From assembly GCF_000785515.1 (NCBI RefSeq), contig NZ_CP009913.1, forward strand, positions 586,001 to 650,000: a stretch of 64,000 bases of DNA, read 5' to 3'. Shown here one piece after another: positions 8,099 to 17,389 of the stretch. Below the pieces are notes generated by a model. That model saw only the letters and a program-made list of their open reading frames with translations. It made no database searches and was not told the origin of the DNA. Every line of letters starts with the position of its first letter. Position 1 is the stretch's first letter. Both the position numbers and the translations under genes were made by a program. The stretch is from Streptococcus salivarius. Its GTDB lineage: Bacteria > Bacillota > Bacilli > Lactobacillales > Streptococcaceae.

Positions 8099-9086
8099 GC
8101 AGTCGGTCAATCAGGTCACAGTAAAAACAGGTGGGAAACTCTACATTGCTGGAGAATACTCAGTCTTAACAGCTGGGCAGACAGCCCTAATCCAATTTAT
8201 TCCTATTTTCATGTCAGCAGATGTCAAGGAAGCACAAACTACCCAGTTGTCCTCAGACATGTTTGACTATAGTGTGGGCCGTGAGCTAGACGCAAATTAC
8301 GCCCTCATTCAAGAGGCTTTGAATACTTTTGAGGCCTTTTGTGGTGAGAAGTTACCCGCTCTGGACCTTTCCATCACTGGAAAGTTGGAACGAGATGGGG
8401 TTAAATTTGGTATTGGTTCTTCGGGTTCTGTTGTGGTATTGACCCTCAAGGCCTTGGCAGCAGCCCTTCAGAAAGACTTATCCAAAGACATTCTCTTTAA
8501 ATTAGCTAGCTACACCCTCCTCAAGCAAGGAGATAATGGTTCTATGGGAGATTTAGCTTGTATCGTATACGAGGATCTGATTTCCTATCGTTCTTTTGAC
8601 CGTGAAAAAATAGCAGAGCTTATAGACCAAATAACTCTATCAGAGCTTTTGGATAAAGACTGGGGCTATCGTATCAGTCCTGTAGTGCCAGTTCTCCAAG
8701 CTCACTTTTTGGTGGGGTGGACCAAGCAAGCTGCTATTTCAAAAGACATGGTTAAGATGGCCAAATCTCGTATATCAAGCAAGTATCTAAGTGAAACAGA
8801 AGTTGCTGTCCAAGATGCCCTCAAGGCACTGGAAACAGGAAATAAGAATTTACTTAAGAGCAGCCTTCAAACTGTCAGTGACCAGTTGGAATCACTTAGT
8901 CCAGATATTTATGTGGACAAGCTGAAAAAACTCAAAGAAGCTGAGCAAGGCCTAGATGCCATTGCTAAGTCCTCTGGAGCAGGAGGTGGCGACTGTGGTA
9001 TCGCCTTTGCTTTTGACCAAGCAAGCCGAGATACCTTAGTTGAGCGCTGGCAAGAGGAAGGAATAGAGCTTTTGTATGAGGTTTAG
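8091..9086 (+). CDS. mvaK2: Phosphomevalonate kinase
   Basis: A 331-residue GHMP kinase that phosphorylates phosphomevalonate. It has the N-terminal GGKLYIAGEYSVL motif, the GIGSSGSVVVLTL ATP loop near residue 106 and the C-terminal SGAGGGDCGIAF loop near residue 298. The start is ATG 8091, with AAGGAG (8079-8084) upstream and the conserved N-terminus following; a longer frame from 8064 would run through mvaD without a matching site. It overlaps mvaD by eight bases. Confidence 0.95.
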   Translation: MPKQSVNQVTVKTGGKLYIAGEYSVLTAGQTALIQFIPIFMSADVKEAQTTQLSSDMFDYSVGRELDANYALIQEALNTFEAFCGEKLPALDLSITGKLERDGVKFGIGSSGSVVVLTLKALAAALQKDLSKDILFKLASYTLLKQGDNGSMGDLACIVYEDLISYRSFDREKIAELIDQITLSELLDKDWGYRISPVVPVLQAHFLVGWTKQAAISKDMVKMAKSRISSKYLSETEVAVQDALKALETGNKNLLKSSLQTVSDQLESLSPDIYVDKLKKLKEAEQGLDAIAKSSGAGGGDCGIAFAFDQASRDTLVERWQEEGIELLYEV

Positions 9087-9131
9087 GGGTCAGCTAAGTA
9101 GACATTATCACGCAAGAAAGTAAAGAAATAA

Positions 9132-10139
<1,008 letters not shown>

Positions 10140-10173
10140 GAAAGAGCGTGAAATTTCTAGAATTAAGCAAAAG

Positions 10174-10205
10174 AAATTTTAAAAGAAGTAAATTGTTTCT
10201 TTTTT
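10174..10205 (+). terminator. AT-rich hairpin/terminator after fni
   Basis: TTTTAAAAGAA and TTTCTTTTTTAAAA can pair around a short loop with a T run inside the 3' arm. All-AT stem, so termination may be inefficient and transcription could read into the element that follows. Confidence 0.4.
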
Positions 10206-10310
10206 AAAATCCTTAATTTTGTTTCTCAATCTTGGTTTGACAATTTTAACGCATTCGACCAAAAGACTAATTTGGTTGTTTTTGTCATCGATTGCCTTGC
10301 TTCTAGCGAG

Positions 10311-10514
10311 CTAAGTGAGCAATTAACGAGACTTTCCGCTGTGAGAAAAGTTCTAGAAATACTTGTATTTCTAGAACTCGGAATTTTTGAGAGTAAAACA
10401 GTTTGGGGAACTGTTTTAGCCTGAGCCTAGAAATTAAAAAGTGAAGGGTCTCAAAAATTAGTCATGGAGCTTCGAAGAAGTTCGATGACGTCCGCACTCA
10501 CTTAAGGAAAGTCT
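10311..10514 (+). other. Structured repeat element, copy A1
   Basis: A 204-nt element sharing blocks with 32139-32289. In order: TAAGTGAG (10312-10319), GAGACTTTCCGCTGTGAG (10328-10345), a perfect 14-bp hairpin (10349-10362 with 10365-10378), AATTTTTGAGA (10382-10392) perfectly complementary to 10449-10459, an inserted 10-bp hairpin between them (10394-10403 with 10409-10418), the hairpin GAGCTTC-gaa-GAAGTTC (10467-10483), GACGTCCG (10487-10494), then CTCACTTA (10497-10504) and GGAAAGTCT (10506-10514). The last two are complementary to the first two blocks in crossing order. It lies between fni and the mgtA leader and is followed by a strong terminator. No promoter of its own was found. Function unknown: leader RNA, small RNA or mobile repeat are all possible. 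Confidence 0.7.
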
Positions 10515-10546
10515 AAAAAAATCCATTTTACAAAAGAATATCTTAC

Positions 10547-10571
10547 AAAAAAGAGCGGAAGCTCTTTTTTT
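10547..10571 (+). terminator. Strong terminator downstream of element A1
   Basis: AAAAAAGAGC / GCTCTTTTTTT stem with a GGAA tetraloop and seven T. It isolates fni and element A1 from the mgtA unit. Confidence 0.9.
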
Positions 10572-10604
10572 ATTACCCACTCAAGCAAAAAGTAACTTTT
10601 CCCC

Positions 10605-10633
10605 TTGACAAGTTACCGCCTTAGGAGTATTAT
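10605..10633 (+). promoter_or_regulatory. Promoter of the M-box/mgtA transcript
   Basis: Perfect TTGACA (10605-10610), 17-base spacer, TATTAT (10628-10633, 5 of 6). The start would be near 10640, at the first base of the riboswitch. Confidence 0.85.
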
Positions 10634-10640
10634 TTTCAGT

Positions 10641-10793
10641 GAAATACGGTAGGTGAGGCTACCACAAGGATACGGATGACTACCGCAAAGCAGTGGAGAC
10701 ACTACTCGTTGGTCAACAGTCCTGATCGCCAAGGTCAAGACTAAGCTCATTTCATCGCCTTGCGGAGCTAAAGCTTGAACGGTCCATTTTTTG
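10641..10793 (+). ncRNA. M-box (ykoK) Mg2+ riboswitch
   Basis: The order GGTAGGTGAGGCTACC, AAGGATAC, TACCGC, GGTCAACAG, TTTCATCGCC and GCTAAAGCTTGAACGG reproduces the conserved segments of the M-box aptamer known from Bacillus mgtE. M-boxes bind several Mg2+ ions and favour termination when Mg2+ is plentiful. The element starts at the predicted transcription start and is followed by a terminator (10828-10865) and then mgtA, which fits the expected OFF-switch arrangement. Confidence 0.85.
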
Positions 10794-10827
10794 ACAGAAT
10801 CTATTAAAAAATCAACCTCGAGTTTAT

Positions 10828-10865
10828 AGAGTCTTACCTGTATATGGGTAGGACTCTTTTCTTTT
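10828..10865 (+). terminator. Expression-platform terminator of the M-box
   Basis: AGAGTCTTACC pairs with GGTAGGACTCT (one G-T pair) around an 8-nt loop, followed by a T-rich tract. Lies 35 bases after the aptamer. Confidence 0.8.
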
Positions 10866-10909
10866 GTCTGAGGTCCACCCACTATGTAAAAAAATGAAAG
10901 GAGAAACCT

Positions 10910-10984
10910 ATGAGACTAATCGACGATCACCCCGAACCGCACCTAACCAGTCAATCGCTGATTAGTGTCTTAGGGACTCCATAA
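10910..10984 (+). CDS. 24-codon leader ORF between the M-box and mgtA
   Basis: ATG 10910 follows a strong AAAGGAGA site (10897-10904, six bases from GGAG to ATG). The peptide starts MRLIDDHPEPHLTSQ and ends at TAA 10982-10984, 33 bases before mgtA. It is rich in Asp, Glu and Pro near its start, the composition that destabilises translating ribosomes at low Mg2+ in the enterobacterial mgtL leader; no sequence homology to MgtL is claimed. Bases 10950-10959 in the ORF can pair with 10984-10993, and CTCCT (10993-10997) is complementary to the mgtA ribosome site AGGAG (11007-11011), so ribosome position on this ORF could affect mgtA initiation. Inference only. Confidence 0.55.
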   Translation: MRLIDDHPEPHLTSQSLISVLGTP

Positions 10985-11017
10985 GTGATTGGCTCCTGAT
11001 TAAATAAGGAGATTCCA

Positions 11018-13678
11018 ATGTCAACAAATAAAGAAAGACTTATTGCTGCTCTTCAAGAGCCACTTGAAACAACCCTTACTCGCTACAAGACTCATTTGGA
11101 TGGCTTGAAGGAAGACCAAGTAGAAGAAAACCGTGACCTTTATGGGGAAAATGTCATAACCAAGGGACAAGAGGATTCTATCATCAAAAAGATTTATGAA
11201 TCTATCATCAATCCCTTTACTGTTATTCTCTTAGTCATTGCTCTAGTTTCCTTTATCACCAATGTCTGGCTTGCTAAACCGGGTGAAGAAGACCCAACGA
11301 CTTCTATCATCATTGTCACTCTAGTTTTGATATCTGGTGGTATCCGTTTTATTCAAGAACTTCGTAGCGACAAGGCTGCCAGTAATTTGTCTCGCATGAT
11401 TGTCAATACAGCAACAGTACTTCGAGATGGCAGTGAGCAAGAAATCCCAATCGATGAAATTGTGGTTGGAGATGTGGTCAAACTGAGTGCGGGAGATATG
11501 ATTCCGGCGGATGTGGTCTTGCTAGACTCTCGTGATTTCTTTGTTCAACAGTCTGGCTTGACAGGTGAAAGCGATGCTGTGGAAAAGGCTTGTCTGTCTA
11601 AGGCGGATGGTCAAAATCTAGAGAGTTTGCTTGAGAGTGAGAGCCTTGCTTTCATGGGAACTAATGTTATCTCTGGTCGTGCAACAGCCTTGGTTTTAGT
11701 TGTTGGTGATGACACCATGATGGGAGCTATCGAGCAGACCATCAATACTTATGACGAACCAACTTCCTTTGAACGTGAGATGAACTCCATTTCTTGGCTC
11801 TTGATTCGACTCATGTTGGTCATGGTTCCTGTTGTTTTTGTGATTAACGGTTTAACAGATGGGGACTGGCTTGAAGCCGGCGTCTTTGCCCTTAGTGTGG
11901 GAGTCGGTTTGACCCCAGAAATGTTGCCGATGATTATCACAGCCAGTCTTGCCAAGGGTTCTATCATTATGGCCAAGGAAAAGGTGGTCATCAAAAAACT
12001 TAATGCTATTCAAGACCTAGGGGCTATCGACATCCTTTGTACGGATAAGACAGGAACCCTGACTCAAGATGAAATCGTTCTTGAGTACCCTCTTGATATC
12101 CATGGTGACCTTGACCTATCAGTGCTTCGGAGAGCCTATCTTAACTCTTATTTCCAAACTGGCTTGAAAAATCTTATGGACCGTGCCATTATTAGTCGAA
12201 CTGAGAGAGAAGCTAAGAAACACGAGATTGTTCGTGACCTTGACCAAACCTTCCACAAGATTGATGAGCTCCCTTTTGATTTTGAACGCCGTCGCATGAG
12301 TGTCATTGTTAAAGACAATGATGGTTTTGTCAGCATGGTGACAAAAGGTGCCCTTGAAGAAATGCTCTCTGTTTCTAACTATGTGGAATACAAGGGTGAC
12401 ATTATCCCATTGACCGACGATGTTCGTGATGAAGTTCTCGCTGAAGTTGCCCAGTTGAATGAACAAGGTTTGCGTGTTCTCGGTGTTAGCTATAAATCAC
12501 AGCTTAATGAAAATGACGTCTTTAGTGTCGAAGATGAAAGTGACATGATTTTGACGGGATATCTTGCCTTTCTTGACCCACCAAAACCATCAGCAGCACC
12601 TGCTATCAAGGCTTTGGCAGAGTATGGTGTGACCACAAAGATTTTGACTGGAGACAATGATAAGGTGACACAGGCTGTCTGTGAAAAAGTTGGTCTAGAT
12701 GTGAGACACATCCTACTTGGAAGTGACATTGATACCATGTCAGATCAAGATTTGGCTAAGGCTGTGGAAACGACAACAGTCTTTGCTAAGTTATCCCCAG
12801 ACCAAAAGGCACGAATTATCCTAAGCCTTAAGGAAAATGGCCACAAGGTAGGTTATATGGGTGATGGTATCAACGATGCCCCATCTATGAAGGTGTCAGA
12901 TGTGGGTATCTCTGTGGATACAGCTGTTGATATTGCTAAAGAAACTGCAGATGTTATCTTGCTTGATAAGGATCTAATGGTCTTGGAAAAAGGTCTAGTT
13001 GAAGGACGTAAGGTCTATGCCAATATGACCAAGTATATCAAGATGACTGTTTCTTCAAATTTCGGTAATATCTTTTCTCTCCTTTTTGCCAGCATCTTCT
13101 TACCATTCCTACCAATGGCACCTGTGCATTTAATTGTTCTTAATCTTGTCTATGATATTTCTTGTATCGCTCTTCCATTTGACAATGTGGACAAGGAATT
13201 TCTTAAAGAGCCACATATCTGGGAAGCCAAATCAATCATGCGTTTCATGGCTTGGTTTGGACCTATTTCGTCTGTATTTGATATTTTGACTTACATCTTG
13301 CTCTATTTCATCATTGTGCCAATGATTTTGGGGCATGGCTATGTTCATGGTTCACCAGAAGCAGCAGCCTTTATTATCATCTTCCAAACAGGTTGGTTTA
13401 TCGAATCTATGTGGTCTCAAACCATGGTTATCCACATGTTACGTTCACCAAAACTACCATTTATTCAAAGCCACCCAGCACTATCTGTTGTTGTGACAAC
13501 CCTATTTGCTGCTGTCTTTGTAACCTCTCTTCCTTACAGTCCTTTGGCTAGTCTCTTAAAACTTAGCCATCTAAATGGTCTCTATTTCATTCTCTTGTTT
13601 GTTATTATCGTTTTGTATATGCTTAGTGTTACCTTTGTGAAGCATATCTATATTAAGAAATATAAAGAATGGTTATAG
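11018..13678 (+). CDS. mgtA: Magnesium-transporting P-type ATPase, MgtA type
   Basis: An 886-residue P3B-type ATPase. The actuator motif TGES is near residue 184, the phosphorylation motif DKTGTLT begins at Asp343, GDGINDAPS near residue 617 forms the hinge, and about ten membrane helices are distributed as in MgtA (two around residues 60-110, two around 255-310, six after 670). Length matches MgtA/MgtB. AAGGAG (11006-11011) precedes the ATG. It imports Mg2+ across the plasma membrane. The upstream Mg2+ riboswitch strongly supports magnesium as substrate. A terminator follows directly. Confidence 0.92.
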   Translation: MSTNKERLIAALQEPLETTLTRYKTHLDGLKEDQVEENRDLYGENVITKGQEDSIIKKIYESIINPFTVILLVIALVSFITNVWLAKPGEEDPTTSIIIVTLVLISGGIRFIQELRSDKAASNLSRMIVNTATVLRDGSEQEIPIDEIVVGDVVKLSAGDMIPADVVLLDSRDFFVQQSGLTGESDAVEKACLSKADGQNLESLLESESLAFMGTNVISGRATALVLVVGDDTMMGAIEQTINTYDEPTSFEREMNSISWLLIRLMLVMVPVVFVINGLTDGDWLEAGVFALSVGVGLTPEMLPMIITASLAKGSIIMAKEKVVIKKLNAIQDLGAIDILCTDKTGTLTQDEIVLEYPLDIHGDLDLSVLRRAYLNSYFQTGLKNLMDRAIISRTEREAKKHEIVRDLDQTFHKIDELPFDFERRRMSVIVKDNDGFVSMVTKGALEEMLSVSNYVEYKGDIIPLTDDVRDEVLAEVAQLNEQGLRVLGVSYKSQLNENDVFSVEDESDMILTGYLAFLDPPKPSAAPAIKALAEYGVTTKILTGDNDKVTQAVCEKVGLDVRHILLGSDIDTMSDQDLAKAVETTTVFAKLSPDQKARIILSLKENGHKVGYMGDGINDAPSMKVSDVGISVDTAVDIAKETADVILLDKDLMVLEKGLVEGRKVYANMTKYIKMTVSSNFGNIFSLLFASIFLPFLPMAPVHLIVLNLVYDISCIALPFDNVDKEFLKEPHIWEAKSIMRFMAWFGPISSVFDILTYILLYFIIVPMILGHGYVHGSPEAAAFIIIFQTGWFIESMWSQTMVIHMLRSPKLPFIQSHPALSVVVTTLFAAVFVTSLPYSPLASLLKLSHLNGLYFILLFVIIVLYMLSVTFVKHIYIKKYKEWL

Positions 13679-13693
13679 GACAACTATCCTTAG

Positions 13694-13717
13694 AAAAAAG
13701 AGCGTAAGCTCTTTTTT
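13694..13717 (+). terminator. Terminator of mgtA
   Basis: AAAAAAGAGC / GCTCTTTTTT with a GTAA loop. Confidence 0.9.
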
Positions 13718-13752
13718 CATTACCTTTCATTCTGCCAAAACCTTTTCATTTA

Positions 13753-13761
13753 TGGTATAAT
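13753..13761 (+). promoter_or_regulatory. Extended -10 promoter of the glmU transcript
   Basis: TGgTATAAT; no clear -35 at the usual distance. Start near 13768 gives a leader of about 195 nt. Confidence 0.55.
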
Positions 13762-13765
13762 AGGG

Positions 13766-15346
<1,581 letters not shown>

Positions 15347-15425
15347 GCTTAAGACTATCTGAGCTAGATTCTCTTGTAGAGTAGAGGTAGCTTAGAATGA
15401 GGTCAGAAGTAAAAGGAGTCAATTC

Positions 15426-15974
15426 ATGGAGTTTGAAGAAAAAACACTCAAACGTGAGTCAAAATTTAAGGGACATATTTTTGAAGTTGCAGTAGACGAG
15501 GTCCTCTTGCCAGACGGTAAGACGGCTGGTCGTGAACTCATCTTCCACAAGGGAGCAGTAGCCGTTTTAGCGGTTACCCCAGAAGGAAAAATCATTATCG
15601 TAAAACAATACCGTAAGGCTATTGAGGCGGTTTCTTACGAGATTCCTGCAGGCAAACTGGAAGTCGGTGAAGCTGGCGATGAGATGGCTGCAGCAGCGCG
15701 TGAACTTGAAGAGGAGACTCAATACAAGGGTGATCTGGAATTGATTTATGAATTTTACACAGCCATTGGCTTTTGTAATGAGAGAATCAAACTCTATGTA
15801 GCGACCAACCTTAAACCTGTGGAAAATCCACGTCCACTTGATGATGATGAGTTCCTTGAACTCTATGAATTGACCTATGAAGAGTGTATGGAACTTGTAG
15901 CGTCAGGGGCTATCCAGGATGCCAAAACTATCATCGCACTCCAATACTATGCACTTCATTTCGGAGGAAAATAA
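15426..15974 (+). CDS. Nudix hydrolase, ADP-ribose pyrophosphatase type
   Basis: A 182-residue Nudix protein. The box runs G-KLEV-G-E-x7-RELEEETQ near residues 79-101; the usual glycine after the EEx signature is replaced by glutamine, as in several ADPRase-type members. A YEIPAGKLE segment before the box and the length fit ADP-ribose pyrophosphatase, which cleaves ADP-ribose to AMP and ribose 5-phosphate. AAAAGGAG precedes the ATG at the right distance. It lies 79 bases after glmU and three bases before macP, so the genes are probably one operon. Confidence 0.88.
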   Translation: MEFEEKTLKRESKFKGHIFEVAVDEVLLPDGKTAGRELIFHKGAVAVLAVTPEGKIIIVKQYRKAIEAVSYEIPAGKLEVGEAGDEMAAAARELEEETQYKGDLELIYEFYTAIGFCNERIKLYVATNLKPVENPRPLDDDEFLELYELTYEECMELVASGAIQDAKTIIALQYYALHFGGK

Positions 15975-15977
15975 GCT

Positions 15978-16238
15978 ATGGGCAAACCACTTTTGACCGA
16001 CGATATCATTGAGCAGGCCAAGCGTGGGGAAATCGATTTAGAGGAACATCCTTATTATGAGGACTATGATCAAGAGTTCTATGACGAGGATTATGAGGCT
16101 GATTATCAGCCTTCTGCCTACAAGAGCCGTCGAATTGAGAATGCCAAACGCAATCAATTTCAACACAAGCTTAATCGCATCCTCTTTTGGGTAGTGGTCC
16201 TCTTGATTCTTCTCTTCATTGCTGTCTTTTATTTCTAA
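15978..16238 (+). CDS. macP: MacP, membrane-anchored cofactor of penicillin-binding protein 2a
   Basis: An 86-residue protein: start MGKPLLTDDIIEQA, an acidic Tyr-rich region (residues 22-45), a basic patch around residues 50-60, and one C-terminal transmembrane helix (about residues 66-86). This matches the layout and position of pneumococcal MacP, a substrate of the kinase StkP that activates the class A synthase PBP2a. Assignment rests on the N-terminal resemblance and the conserved place between the Nudix gene and mtnN. This copy is a little shorter than the pneumococcal protein as I recall it. It overlaps no neighbour but starts three bases after the Nudix stop. Confidence 0.8.
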   Translation: MGKPLLTDDIIEQAKRGEIDLEEHPYYEDYDQEFYDEDYEADYQPSAYKSRRIENAKRNQFQHKLNRILFWVVVLLILLFIAVFYF

Positions 16239-16304
16239 AAAGTCTATGAGTCAGATAGCCCTAGCTACTGATTCAGGAAAGATTACAAGCTGAAAAGGAA
16301 CTAT

Positions 16305-16997
16305 ATGAAAATCGGAATTATCGCTGCCATGGAGCAGGAGTTAGTGCTTCTAGTGGAGCAATTGGAAAATAAGGTTGAAGAAACTGTTCTTGGCAATACC
16401 TACTACACAGGACGTTTGGGAAAACACGACGTCGTTTTGGTACAATCAGGTGTTGGTAAGGTTATGTCAGCCATGTCTGTGGCTGTCTTGGCAGACCATT
16501 TTGGCGTTGATGCCCTCATTAACACTGGTTCTGCAGGAGCAGTAGCACCTGGACTTAAAATTGGAGATGTGGTTGTAGCTTCAAAATTAGCCTATCACGA
16601 TGTTGATTTGACAGCCTTTGGCTATGATTATGGGCAAATGTCTATGCAGCCACTTTACTTTGAAAGTGACTCTACCTTCGTAGAGACTTTCGAAAAGGTC
16701 TTGGCTCAGGCTTCCATTGATTCTAAGATTGGGCTTATCGCTACGGGTGATAGCTTCATTGCAGGTCAAGACAAGATTGATGCCATTAAGGGGCATTTTC
16801 CAGAAGTCTTGGCTGTAGAGATGGAGGGAGCAGCTATTGCTCAAGCCGCACACAGTGTCAAAAAGCCTTTCATCGTTGTACGTGCCATGAGTGATACAGC
16901 GGCTCATGATGCTAACATTACCTTTGATGAATTCATTATTCAGGCGGGGAAACAATCAGCTGCTATCTTGGTTGAGTTTCTCAAAGAACTTGCCTAA
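16305..16997 (+). CDS. mtnN: 5'-methylthioadenosine / S-adenosylhomocysteine nucleosidase
   Basis: A 230-residue enzyme that removes adenine from methylthioadenosine and S-adenosylhomocysteine, feeding methionine salvage and, through S-ribosylhomocysteine, AI-2. MKIGIIAAMEQEL at the N-terminus, SGVGKVMSA near residue 48, the substrate segment EMEGAAIAQ near residue 172 and the catalytic Asp in RAMSDTA near residue 197 are all present. AAAAGGA precedes the ATG. Last gene of the glmU cluster; a terminator follows. Confidence 0.96.
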   Translation: MKIGIIAAMEQELVLLVEQLENKVEETVLGNTYYTGRLGKHDVVLVQSGVGKVMSAMSVAVLADHFGVDALINTGSAGAVAPGLKIGDVVVASKLAYHDVDLTAFGYDYGQMSMQPLYFESDSTFVETFEKVLAQASIDSKIGLIATGDSFIAGQDKIDAIKGHFPEVLAVEMEGAAIAQAAHSVKKPFIVVRAMSDTAAHDANITFDEFIIQAGKQSAAILVEFLKELA

Positions 16998-17047
16998 AAT
17001 ACATTAAATGAGTGCTTATGCTCATTTTCTTAATTAATTTAAAGATG

Positions 17048-17079
17048 ACTGCTATTCATTTAAGAATGGCAGTTTTTTT
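17048..17079 (+). terminator. Terminator of mtnN
   Basis: ACTGCTATTC pairs with GAATGGCAGT (one G-T) around a 6-nt loop, followed by T7. A smaller AAATGAG/CTCATTT hairpin lies just upstream at about 17010-17033. Confidence 0.85.
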
Positions 17080-17304
17080 CTGCTTTTAGATAAGATAAGC
17101 TTCTCATTTTTTAAAGAAAAAATCTGAATTTTAGCATTTTTCAGACGGAAGTTGAATTAAAATTATGGCAATAAAATGAGAAAGAAAAATAATATTAAAA
17201 AAGAGACTCCGAAAGAAAGCTTATCATATAAGGGTTTACAAATTTCACTATCTATTGATATCTTAGAAAGCTTTACAAAACCTCCAAAGGGGTAAATAAT
17301 TATC

Positions 17305-17338
17305 TTGCAAAGTTCTGAAAATAGTGTATAATTCAGAA
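17305..17338 (+). promoter_or_regulatory. Promoter of the surface adhesin gene with palindrome around the -10
   Basis: TTGCAA (17305-17310), 16-base spacer, TATAAT (17327-17332). TTCTGAA (17313-17319) and TTCAGAA (17332-17338) form a perfect 7-bp inverted repeat with 12 bases between, framing the -10 box: a candidate repressor operator. The remaining 220 bases upstream (17085-17304) are AT-rich and contain nothing else I can support. Confidence 0.6.
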
Positions 17339-17389
17339 TGAAAAGGGTTACAAAAATGTTAAGATTTGTAAAAATGGGAGGATAGAATC

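Noticed and set aside
10237-10242. A perfect TTGACA as promoter of element A1
   Set aside because: No -10 hexamer lies 15-19 bases downstream.
17176-17295. A 39-codon ORF (start MRKKNNIKKETPKES) upstream of the adhesin gene
   Set aside because: No ribosome-binding site, very AT-rich, lysine/asparagine-heavy composition expected by chance; no recognisable motif.
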